DNA of 9,394 bases, taken from NCBI GenBank assembly GCA_934663885.1, contig CAKUKW010000064.1, forward strand, positions 1 through 9,394, given 5' to 3'. Positions 1 to 6,272 of this stretch are shown here, piece after piece (positions within the stretch are counted from its first letter, which is position 1; each line of letters begins with the position of its first letter). This DNA comes from an uncultured Tidjanibacter sp. (GTDB lineage Bacteria; Bacteroidota; Bacteroidia; Bacteroidales; Rikenellaceae). The position numbers and the translations under genes are program-made. Below the pieces are notes generated by a model that was not told where the DNA came from, did not search any database, and saw only the letters and a program-made list of their open reading frames with translations.

Positions 1-1236
1 CTTGAACCCGGCGAACCCCATTTCAGAATATATACGGCAAGCCTCTTCGAGCTTTTCGTCGAGCACGTTGGCCACCGTCCACAGAATTACCTTCACACCT
101 TTGGAAGTCGCATAATCCACAATTTCCTTGAGATCCACTTCCGGTATGGCTTTCATTATGTCCCCACCCGTCGGAGGCGACCACCCCTCGTCGAGTATAA
201 AGTACTCCAAACCGTTGTCGGCACAGAAATCGGCATAATATTTATATGTTTCTGTATTGATGCCCGCTTTGAACCCGACTCCCGAAAGGCCCCAGTTGTT
301 CCACCAGTCCCAGGCCGATTTGCCTCCTTTTATCCATGACGTATCTTTCACACGGCTGGGCGAGGCGGTCTGGTAGACCATATTGTCCACCGGAAGCTGC
401 CTGTCATCGGTCACGTGGCGGATAATTCTCCACGGGAAAGTCCTCGCGCCCTTTACTTCGGCAATATGCTCTTTACGGGTCACAACCCTCTCCTGCAGGC
501 GGCTGCGGGTATAAGTATATTCGCCAGCCGGATAACGCGGAAATACCGCCTTGAAACCGCCGGCCTGAGCGCTGTAACTGACATACATACCGGGATAGGA
601 CTCTACGTCGGACTCGGTAATAAATACCTTGCCTTTACCTTCCATGTCTATAAGGATGGGCAGGAAAGCCATTTTGCCCGTATCGTAAGCGCTCATCGGG
701 GTGTATTGGTAAGTATTTTCGAACGAGCTCAACAGGTAGTCGTCGTTGTTCGAATAAGGATACCAGGCATTGTAGTCCGCGTCGAAACGGAACTGCACCG
801 TCTCGTCCTTAACGGCAAAAGGCTTTTTCTTATATGAAACGAACCTGTATGCCACACCGCCGTCGTTGTAGGCCCTGAATTCGAGCCCCCAGTCGCCGCG
901 CATTCGGAGCGTCAACCCATTGTATGCGGCATCGAAGTTATTCTGTTTGTAAAGCGGTGCTGCAATGGTTTCGGTGATGGAAACACGCTCTTCTTTCGTG
1001 ACGCGTGCATCTGCTCCCCACATCCCGTACTGCGTATTCATCGATATCTCCGAGGGAGCCAGAATCGTAATATCCCCGGCTTTTACCGACCATGTAATAT
1101 TATCCTCCACATTGACCTCGACCGCCACCGATCCGTCAGGGCTCGAAAGGGTAAATGATTTTCCCGGGGCAGCAGCGGCCATAGCTGCCGAAACGGAGCA
1201 AACCGTTAACGCAATACAAAACAACATCTTCTTCAT
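1..1236 (-). CDS. Glycoside hydrolase family 97 alpha-glycosidase, N-terminal part (cut by left window edge)
   Basis: Family GH97 enzymes (SusB-like alpha-glucosidases and related alpha-galactosidases) hydrolyse alpha-glycosidic bonds in the periplasm or outside the cell of Bacteroidota. The visible 412 residues start at an ATG at 1236. Residues 1-20 form a signal peptide: MKKM, then a hydrophobic core, then A-M-A with likely cleavage after residue 20. Residues about 25-270 are the N-terminal beta-sandwich, including a stretch of FITESDVESYPGMY type at 206-218 typical of the family. From about 290 the (beta/alpha)8 barrel begins, with KGGKSAWDWWNNWG at 302-315 and YFILDEGW at 345-352. The frame is open to base 1 and ends at GFAGFK, just before the fourth barrel strand. 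The AWDWWN form resembles, from memory, the retaining alpha-galactosidase-like branch more than SusB itself, so substrate is left open. No SusC/SusD gene is visible; the downstream neighbour lies outside the window. Confidence 0.93.
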   Translation of the reverse strand, partial: MKKMLFCIALTVCSVSAAMAAAAPGKSFTLSSPDGSVAVEVNVEDNITWSVKAGDITILAPSEISMNTQYGMWGADARVTKEERVSITETIAAPLYKQNNFDAAYNGLTLRMRGDWGLEFRAYNDGGVAYRFVSYKKKPFAVKDETVQFRFDADYNAWYPYSNNDDYLLSSFENTYQYTPMSAYDTGKMAFLPILIDMEGKGKVFITESDVESYPGMYVSYSAQAGGFKAVFPRYPAGEYTYTRSRLQERVVTRKEHIAEVKGARTFPWRIIRHVTDDRQLPVDNMVYQTASPSRVKDTSWIKGGKSAWDWWNNWGLSGVGFKAGINTETYKYYADFCADNGLEYFILDEGWSPPTGGDIMKAIPEVDLKEIVDYATSKGVKVILWTVANVLDEKLEEACRIYSEMGFAGFK

Positions 1237-1268
1237 ATTATTTGGTTTCTTTGAGTTGACATATCAGA

Positions 1269-1303
1269 GATATGGCGCCATGGGATATCCGTGACGCCAT
1301 ATC
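1269..1303 (-). repeat. Inverted repeat at the predicted start of the GH97 transcript
   Basis: Arms GATATGGCG (1269-1277) and CGCCATATC (1295-1303) are a perfect 9-bp inverted repeat around a 17-nt centre. Two smaller palindromes overlap it: ATGGCGCCAT at 1272-1281 and GGATATCC at 1283-1290. It begins at or next to the predicted +1 of the GH97 transcript, so it could be an operator or a hairpin in the 5' leader. There is no T-run, so it does not look like an intrinsic terminator for hppA. Confidence 0.6.
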
Positions 1304-1310
1304 CGTATTA

Positions 1311-1344
1311 CAAATATACGTTTATTCTTTAAACAAAGGTCAAA
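1311..1344 (-). promoter_or_regulatory. Predicted Bacteroidota-type promoter for the GH97 gene
   Basis: On the minus strand a perfect -7 element TATATTTG (consensus TAnnTTTG) lies at 1311-1318. A TTTG that could serve as the -33 element is at 1341-1344 (22-nt spacer, close to the usual 19-21). A second TTTG at 1334-1337 gives only 15 nt. Transcription would start near 1304-1306, leaving a leader of about 70 nt. The -33 element overlaps the stop codon of hppA. Inferred from the motif only. Confidence 0.6.
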
Positions 1345-3553
1345 ATATACTGTACGCTACCGTGAGGCCGGCCATAACGATAGCCACCATGCTCATCAGC
1401 TTTATCAGTATATTGAGCGATGGCCCCGCAGTATCCTTGAACGGATCGCCCACGGTATCGCCCACAACTGTGGCCTTGTGTGTGTCAGAGCCTTTCCCTC
1501 CGTAATTACCCTCCTCTACGTACTTCTTGGCGTTATCCCACGCTCCGCCCGAGTTGGCCATAAAAATAGCCAGCACGAACCCTGAACTTAGGGCGCCAAC
1601 CAGAAGTCCGATAACTCCCGATACACCGAATATCAATCCCGTCAGGATAGGGGCTACTATTGCCAACAGCGAAGGGAAGAGCATCTCCCTTTGCGCGCCC
1701 TTTGTGGATATCTCGACACAACGCGCATAATCGGGAGTAGCATCTCCCGTAAGAATGCCTTTTATCTCGCGGAACTGGCGGCGCACTTCGTTCACCATAC
1801 TCTGTGCGGCGCGGCCTACGGCATTCATAGTCAGTCCGCAAAATAGGAACGACATCATTGCGCCTATAAAAACACCGACAAGCACCTTGGGATTCATAAG
1901 GTTGACCTGGAAAAAGTTCATAAAATCGAGTATCGAGGCGTCGGCAAGGGCGACCACGGTACCGTCGGCCATGGCAAGCGTTTTTTGACCTATATTCTCG
2001 AACCCAATCTTTATCTCCTCTATATAGGAGGCCAGCAGCGCAAGCGCAGTAAGGGCGGCCGAACCTATCGCGAAACCTTTGCCTGTAGCGGCCGTCGTAT
2101 TGCCCAGCGCATCGAGAGCGTCTGTACGTTTGCGCACTTCTTCCGGAAGCCCGGCCATTTGAGCGTTACCGCCCGCATTGTCGGCTATTGGCCCGTATGC
2201 GTCGGTGGCAAGGGTTATACCCAAAGTCGAAAGCATACCTACGGCAGCGATACCTATTCCGTAAAGACCGAGCTGCAGGTTGCCCGCCGTCAGCATATTG
2301 GCGACGTCGAACTTTATCGCCGACAGGTACGCAAGGATAATGGCTACGCAGATGGTTAACACCGGTATCGCCGTAGATATCATGCCCGTACCGATACCAG
2401 AGATAACGACTGTAGCCGGGCCCGTGCCGCCGCTTTCGGCTATCTTACGCGTAGGCCTATAAGAATGGGAAGTATAATATTCGGTAATCTTTCCTATAAC
2501 TATACCCGCAAGCAGTCCTACGACCACAGACCATCCGATCCACTGCCAGTTGGGAAGCCTGAGCAGGTAAAGGATGCCGAAAGTGGCAAAGACTATAAGG
2601 ACACTGCTGAGGTTCACACCATTGTTAAGGGATTTCATCAACTGTTTCATGTCGGCCCCCTCTTTCGTGCGGACTGTGAATATACCTATCACTGAAAGGA
2701 TAATTCCTACCGCCGCTATGAGCATCGGTGCGATTATAGCTTTCACCTGCAGCTCGGGATTGAGTATGAACGCCGCCGAACCGAGGGCAGCGGTCGCCAG
2801 TATCGAGCCGCAGTAGCTTTCGTAAAGGTCGGCTCCCATCCCTGCGACGTCACCCACATTGTCGCCTACGTTATCGGCGATAGTGGCGGGATTGCGAGGG
2901 TCGTCCTCCGGAATACCGGCTTCCACTTTACCCACAAGGTCGGCCCCTACGTCGGCAGCTTTTGTATATATACCGCCGCCCACTCGCGCGAACAGGGCCT
3001 GGGTCGAAGCACCCATACCGAACGTTAGCATCGTTGTCGTAATAATCACCATCTTCTGAGCTCCGTCAATGTCTACAAAGTATTGAAGCACTATATACCA
3101 CAACGAGATGTCAAGCAGCCCGAGGCCCACTACTACAAGCCCCATAACAGCGCCGCTGCGAAATGCTATCCTCAGTCCGCGGTTGAGCGACTCGCTGGCT
3201 GCCTGCGCCGTGCGGGCCGAAGCATAGGTAGCCGTCTTCATTCCTATAAATCCCGCCAGGCCCGAGAAAAATCCTCCCGTAAGGAATGCGAAAGGCACCC
3301 AACGGTTCTGAACGCCGAGGCCAAAAGCCAGGAAGGCGAAAAACAATGCCAGCACTATAAAAACAATGATGACCACCTTGTATTGCTGTTTAAGGTAGGC
3401 CATCGCCCCGTCGCGTACGTAACGAGCTATTTCTTTCATGCGCTCGGTGCCTTCGCTCTGTTTTTTCATCTGGCGGAAAAAATACCAGGCGAACGCAAGC
3501 GCTATCACCGACGCCACCGGTATGAACCAAAAGATTGCAGGTGTATTCCCCAT
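1340..3553 (-). CDS. hppA: Membrane-bound, K+-dependent sodium-type ion-translocating pyrophosphatase
   Basis: Hydrolyses cytoplasmic pyrophosphate and uses the energy to pump Na+ (possibly also H+) across the inner membrane. At 737 residues it is full length for the family, which has about 16 membrane helices. The catalytic core is intact: DVGADLVGKVE at 201-211, DDPRNP at 217-222, DNVGDNVGD at 227-235, DAYGPIADNAGG at 451-462, and near the C-terminus SGGAWDNAKKYVE at 668-680 and GDTVGDPFKDTAGPS at 698-712. Ala488 and Gly491 in GNTTAATGKG mark the K+-dependent class; K+-independent enzymes have Lys and Thr there. The glutamate in GADLYESY (Glu245) is at the position typical of Na+ pumps rather than plant-type H+ pumps. 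The start ATG at 3553 gives a hydrophobic first helix and fits the promoter 66 nt upstream. Only 103 bp separate its stop codon from the GH97 start on the same strand. Confidence 0.97.
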   Translation of the reverse strand: MGNTPAIFWFIPVASVIALAFAWYFFRQMKKQSEGTERMKEIARYVRDGAMAYLKQQYKVVIIVFIVLALFFAFLAFGLGVQNRWVPFAFLTGGFFSGLAGFIGMKTATYASARTAQAASESLNRGLRIAFRSGAVMGLVVVGLGLLDISLWYIVLQYFVDIDGAQKMVIITTTMLTFGMGASTQALFARVGGGIYTKAADVGADLVGKVEAGIPEDDPRNPATIADNVGDNVGDVAGMGADLYESYCGSILATAALGSAAFILNPELQVKAIIAPMLIAAVGIILSVIGIFTVRTKEGADMKQLMKSLNNGVNLSSVLIVFATFGILYLLRLPNWQWIGWSVVVGLLAGIVIGKITEYYTSHSYRPTRKIAESGGTGPATVVISGIGTGMISTAIPVLTICVAIILAYLSAIKFDVANMLTAGNLQLGLYGIGIAAVGMLSTLGITLATDAYGPIADNAGGNAQMAGLPEEVRKRTDALDALGNTTAATGKGFAIGSAALTALALLASYIEEIKIGFENIGQKTLAMADGTVVALADASILDFMNFFQVNLMNPKVLVGVFIGAMMSFLFCGLTMNAVGRAAQSMVNEVRRQFREIKGILTGDATPDYARCVEISTKGAQREMLFPSLLAIVAPILTGLIFGVSGVIGLLVGALSSGFVLAIFMANSGGAWDNAKKYVEEGNYGGKGSDTHKATVVGDTVGDPFKDTAGPSLNILIKLMSMVAIVMAGLTVAYSIF

Positions 3554-3618
3554 AATTAGTTTTAGTTTTTTATAGTTTAGTTTGAAATTTCAGAAACGCA
3601 GCTTAAAACAGCGGAAAA

Positions 3619-3626
3619 CAAATATA
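3619..3626 (-). promoter_or_regulatory. Predicted -7 promoter element for hppA
   Basis: The minus strand reads TATATTTG, a perfect match to the Bacteroidota -7 consensus TAnnTTTG, 66 nt before the hppA ATG. No good TTTG is found at the expected -33 distance; the nearest, at 3655-3658, is 28 nt away. The leader down to the ATG is very AT-rich and has no Shine-Dalgarno sequence, as is usual in this phylum. Confidence 0.5.
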
Positions 3627-3662
3627 ATATTTTTTCGCTACCGATGTTTCCCTGCAAAAATA

Positions 3663-3670
3663 TATCTTTA
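3663..3670 (+). promoter_or_regulatory. Possible -7 promoter element for the TrmH-family gene
   Basis: TATCTTTA differs from TAnnTTTG only in the last base and lies 74 nt before the ATG at 3744. The same ten bases, TATCTTTACG, occur before the phosphatase gene at 9077-9086. No clear -33 TTTG is present. It would form a divergent promoter pair with hppA within the 190-bp gap. Confidence 0.4.
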
Positions 3671-3743
3671 CGGAAAATTCAGGGACCGACAGAATCTTCC
3701 GGGATGATTACCAGGCAGGCCCAACGCCATACCATAGAATAAA

Positions 3744-4280
3744 ATGAGAAAAATAACCAACGAGGAGCTGGGGCGCGTCACGCCCCAAGAGTTCGCCGGG
3801 ATGAATAAGATGCCGGTGGCAGTAGTACTCGACAATGTCCGCAGCATGAATAACGTGGGTTCTTTTTTCCGTACGTGCGACGCCTTCGCGGTAGAAAAAC
3901 TGGTACTCTGCGGAATTACCGGGACCCCGCCCGCCAAAGAGATACACAAAACTGCGCTGGGCGCCGAAAATACCGTACCATGGGAGTATTTTCCCGACAC
4001 GTTGCGGGCGATAGAGAGCATGCGGGCCGAAGGTTACATGCCCGTCGCCATAGAGCAGGCAGAAGGAGCGGTGACGTTAGATGTGTTCCGGCCTGTGGAA
4101 TGTCAAAAATATGCCCTCGTTTTCGGCAATGAAGTGGACGGTGTTGCGCAGAGTGCCGTGGACGCGTGCGGCAGCGCCATAGAGATTCCACAGGCCGGCA
4201 CCAAACACTCCCTGAACGTCGCGGTATCAGGCGGCGCAGTATTATGGCAGTTCTTTTGCTTTTATAATAAACTGTTATAA
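3744..4280 (+). CDS. SpoU/TrmH-family RNA 2'-O-ribose methyltransferase
   Basis: A SPOUT-class enzyme that transfers a methyl group from S-adenosylmethionine to a ribose 2'-OH in tRNA or rRNA, in the cytoplasm. The 178 residues carry the three SpoU motifs. Motif 1 is at 29-47 (LDNVRSMNNVGSFFRTCDA), with Asn36 and the catalytic-type Arg43. Motif 2 is LVFGNEVDGV at 125-134. Motif 3 is IPQAGTKHSLNVAVSGG at 148-164, part of the trefoil knot that binds the cofactor. The N-terminal extension is short, about 24 residues, and there is no separate RNA-binding domain, so it is closer in size to the small TrmH/TrmL-like members than to RlmB. The target nucleotide cannot be named from sequence. The start ATG is the first possible one: an in-frame TAG lies at 3735. 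It is divergent from hppA and 79 nt upstream of panB, with no clear terminator between. Confidence 0.93.
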   Translation: MRKITNEELGRVTPQEFAGMNKMPVAVVLDNVRSMNNVGSFFRTCDAFAVEKLVLCGITGTPPAKEIHKTALGAENTVPWEYFPDTLRAIESMRAEGYMPVAIEQAEGAVTLDVFRPVECQKYALVFGNEVDGVAQSAVDACGSAIEIPQAGTKHSLNVAVSGGAVLWQFFCFYNKLL

Positions 4281-4320
4281 CTTTACCGCGGCTGCCATGC
4301 CATTATTTCATATTAGAAAT

Positions 4321-4354
4321 TCGTAACCCGTAATTCAATAATCCGTAATTGAAT
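4321..4354 (+). repeat. Degenerate heptamer repeats and small inverted repeat in the panB leader
   Basis: Successive units read TCGTAAC, CCGTAAT, TCAATAA and TCCGTAAT (4321-4349), i.e. imperfect seven-base repeats. The last part also contains ATTCAAT (4333-4339) and ATTGAAT (4348-4354), a 7-bp inverted repeat with an 8-nt centre, ending 5 nt before the panB ATG. A hairpin here would sit at the ribosome entry region. Function unknown. Confidence 0.5.
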
Positions 4355-4359
4355 ATATT

Positions 4360-5175
4360 ATGTCAGCAACAGGATCGATCAGGCCCGTAACCACACTCCG
4401 GCTCACGGAGATGAAGCAGAGGGGCGAAAAGATAGCGATGCTAACCGCCTACGATTATTCCATGGCCAGGATACTCGACGAGTCGGGAATAGATGTCATA
4501 CTGGTGGGTGATTCGGCGGCCAATGTCATGGCCGGTTATGAAACAACCGTACCGATGACACTGGAGAACATGATCTACCATGCGCAGTCTGTATCGCGCG
4601 GGGTAAAGCGCGCCCTTGTGGTCGTCGACCTGCCCTTCGGTACATACCAGGGTAACTCTAAAGAAGCCCTCGCTTCGGCCATCAGGATAATGAAAGAGAC
4701 CGAAGCGGACGCCGTAAAAATAGAAGGCGGCAAGGAAATAATAGAGTCGGTCGACAGGATATTGAGTGCGGGTATTCCCATAATGGGGCACCTTGGGCTG
4801 ACGCCGCAGTCGATACACAAATTCGGCACATACGCCGTGCGGGCGAAAGAGGAAGCCGAAGCAGAAAAACTTATCGCCGACGCGCACCTGCTCGAAAATG
4901 CGGGATGCTTCGGAATAGTGATAGAAAAAGTCCCGGCCAAACTGGCCGCGCAGGTGTCATCGGAGCTTACAATACCTATAATAGGCATAGGCGCCGGCGG
5001 CGGAGTGGACGGACAGGTACTCGTGATCCACGATATGCTGGGCATAAGCAACGATTTCTCGCCACGCTTCCTGCGCCGCTATGCAGAGGTCGGGAACATT
5101 ATGTCCGACGCTTTCAGGCGCTATATCGACGACGTCAAAACCTCCGACTTCCCCAACAGCGACGAACAGTATTAA
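4360..5175 (+). CDS. panB: 3-methyl-2-oxobutanoate (ketopantoate) hydroxymethyltransferase
   Basis: Catalyses the first committed step of pantothenate (vitamin B5)/CoA synthesis: transfer of a hydroxymethyl group from 5,10-methylene-tetrahydrofolate to 3-methyl-2-oxobutanoate, giving ketopantoate. It is a cytoplasmic (beta/alpha)8-barrel enzyme. The 271 residues are close to the E. coli enzyme (264). Expected metal and active-site residues are in place: Asp51 in LVGDS, Asp90 in [12 protein letters not shown], Lys120 and Glu122 in AVKIEGG, His144 in [10 protein letters not shown], and Glu189 in GIVIEKVP, matching E. coli Glu181. The glycine-rich [15 protein letters not shown] stretch at about 207-221 is also typical. 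The start gives the normal short N-terminus ahead of [22 protein letters not shown]. No panC or panD lies in the window, so the pathway is scattered. It may be read from the TrmH-family promoter. Confidence 0.97.
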   Translation: MSATGSIRPVTTLRLTEMKQRGEKIAMLTAYDYSMARILDESGIDVILVGDSAANVMAGYETTVPMTLENMIYHAQSVSRGVKRALVVVDLPFGTYQGNSKEALASAIRIMKETEADAVKIEGGKEIIESVDRILSAGIPIMGHLGLTPQSIHKFGTYAVRAKEEAEAEKLIADAHLLENAGCFGIVIEKVPAKLAAQVSSELTIPIIGIGAGGGVDGQVLVIHDMLGISNDFSPRFLRRYAEVGNIMSDAFRRYIDDVKTSDFPNSDEQY

Positions 5176-5534
5176 AATTTGAAGGCTATTTTAAATAAAT
5201 CTTTCCTACTATTTTATCCTTTATCCACTTTTTGCTTGTCCAACCGGCGCTGCGGAGTGGGAGGCGGGCGGGCCTGCTCGAATTCGCCAGAGCCGCGAGG
5301 AGGAAAAGGAATTTAATAAAGTGTAGTAAAGCGACGATGCCCGCGAGAGCAGAGGCTGCTTGCAGACTATGCCGAACTGCGGGGAGGAAAGCGTCAGCCA
5401 ACAAGAGACCGATGCGCAAAAAAGCTAAAATCTTCGTTCATAAACCTAAAACGGACGCCTTCACTCGATTTTCATACGCTTTTTAGAATCGGAGTTAGTA
5501 TGCATTGTATTAAAATAAGTTTCTTTATCTGCGG
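5176..5534. other. Gene-free 359-bp region with a GC- and purine-rich core; possible intergenic repeat or small RNA
   Basis: AT-rich edges (5176-5235 and 5485-5534) flank a compositionally different core at about 5240-5420 whose plus strand is rich in G and A. The core has RNA-like pairing: CCCGC (5340-5344) with GCGGG (5379-5383) encloses AGCAG/CTGCT (5348-5352/5356-5360, 3-nt loop). After it, AAAAAGC (5419-5425) can pair with GCTTTTT (5478-5484), with AAAAT/ATTTT inside. Just after panB there is a weak AT-only inverted repeat (5172-5178/5188-5194). Open frames exist on both strands (84 codons plus at 5232, 77 codons minus from 5419), but both begin with TTG and have arginine/alanine-rich composition, so I do not call them genes. 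No match to tRNA, RNase P RNA, tmRNA or SRP RNA was recognised. TAAGTTTC at 5516-5523 is a poor promoter match for the next gene. Confidence 0.5.
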
Positions 5535-6272
5535 ATGACAAATATAAAGATACGTACAGGTTTACCACGTGCGCTGCCGGTTATTCTGGGAATTGCGATT
5601 GTCTCGCTCATAACTGTGTTGATGCTCGATTCGTGGCTGGATTCGCTGGGCCACCCGACGCTAGCGAGGGCGGCCGACCTCGTTTTCGACATAAGCGTAG
5701 CGTACATAGTCGCCTACATATTCTATTATCTGACTATCAGGGTGAGGTACGAGCGCGAGCTTCCAGGAAAAATGAAATACGTCTCCATGCGTCTCGGGAA
5801 TATCCTGCGCATGGCAGACCTGCTCCGCAAGGAACTCAACCTTCAGGCAAGCGCATATAATATTCCACTTCAAATCCCTCCTACCGCCCGGCAAATCGAC
5901 GATCTGGGAAGGAGGATAAATCCGCAGGAGGCCTTTACGCAGATTTCTGATGCCTACAACGGCTCGGTCAACTGGTTCGACGCCATCAACATTATATTTG
6001 CACAGATTAACGAATCAAAGCAGGAAATCATCCTCCTGTCTCCTGAATTGGATATACACCTTATAGGGTTACTGGATGAGATCACTGACTGCAGCCTTAC
6101 GCGTATAGCCCACATGCCGCGAAAAAACTCTATGAAAAACATCAGCGGATGGGAACTGACGCGTTTTTTCGACGCTACGGAAAAGATCAGGGATTACAAA
6201 TCCGAACTGGACAGGCAGCTAAACAAAAAAAGCAATGGAAAAAATAATCATAAGGCGGGCGCAAAAAGGTGA
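5535..6272 (+). CDS. Unrecognised protein with two N-terminal membrane helices and a cytoplasmic C-terminal domain
   Basis: I do not recognise the family. The 245 residues contain two predicted membrane segments, about 13-31 and 48-67, joined by a short loop. Arginines at 7 and 12, and RVRYER at 69-74, put both ends in the cytoplasm by the positive-inside rule. There is no cleavable signal peptide. The remaining 170 or so residues are soluble and mixed in charge, with several likely helices (RLGNILRMADLLRKELN at 86-102). A hydrophobic stretch, QEIILLSPELDIHLIGLLDEI at 163-183, is probably a buried strand-helix unit. The last 15 residues are basic and of low complexity (from KKSNGKNN on). The ATG is chosen because the next methionine, residue 30, would remove the first helix. 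The 3' end overlaps the acetyltransferase gene by 38 nt, suggesting co-transcription. No enzymatic motif is seen. Confidence 0.8.
   Translation: MTNIKIRTGLPRALPVILGIAIVSLITVLMLDSWLDSLGHPTLARAADLVFDISVAYIVAYIFYYLTIRVRYERELPGKMKYVSMRLGNILRMADLLRKELNLQASAYNIPLQIPPTARQIDDLGRRINPQEAFTQISDAYNGSVNWFDAINIIFAQINESKQEIILLSPELDIHLIGLLDEITDCSLTRIAHMPRKNSMKNISGWELTRFFDATEKIRDYKSELDRQLNKKSNGKNNHKAGAKR

Noticed and set aside
415..837. 140-codon plus-strand open frame antisense to the GH97 gene
   Set aside because: The opposite strand encodes a clear GH97 protein with continuous family motifs. The plus-strand peptide has none.
1195..1236. Lipoprotein signal in the GH97 N-terminus (L-T-V-C at residues 10-13)
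   Set aside because: The residue before Cys is Val, not Gly/Ala/Ser, and a good signal peptidase I site (A-M-A, residues 18-20) follows.
1533..1841. Minus-strand 102-codon frame inside hppA, and similar plus-strand frames across 1527-3559
   Set aside because: hppA is a clear full-length conserved gene. These frames have no domain or initiation context of their own and are out-of-frame shadows.
5186..5419. 77-codon minus-strand open frame with a hydrophobic middle
   Set aside because: It starts with TTG and is the mirror of the purine-rich island. The hydrophobicity follows from a pyrimidine-rich strand (Leu/Phe/Ala/Ser codons), not from evidence of a membrane peptide.
5240..5420. Known structured RNA (RNase P RNA, tmRNA, SRP RNA, 6S RNA) in the purine-rich island
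   Set aside because: The GAGGAAA-like strings resemble parts of RNase P RNA, but the conserved P4 partner sequences and the expected length are missing. No tRNA-like or SRP core was found.
5232..5486. 84-codon plus-strand open frame in the intergenic island
   Set aside because: It starts with TTG, has Arg/Ala/Lys-rich low-complexity composition, no recognisable domain, and lies over a competing open frame on the other strand. It is described as an intergenic feature instead.
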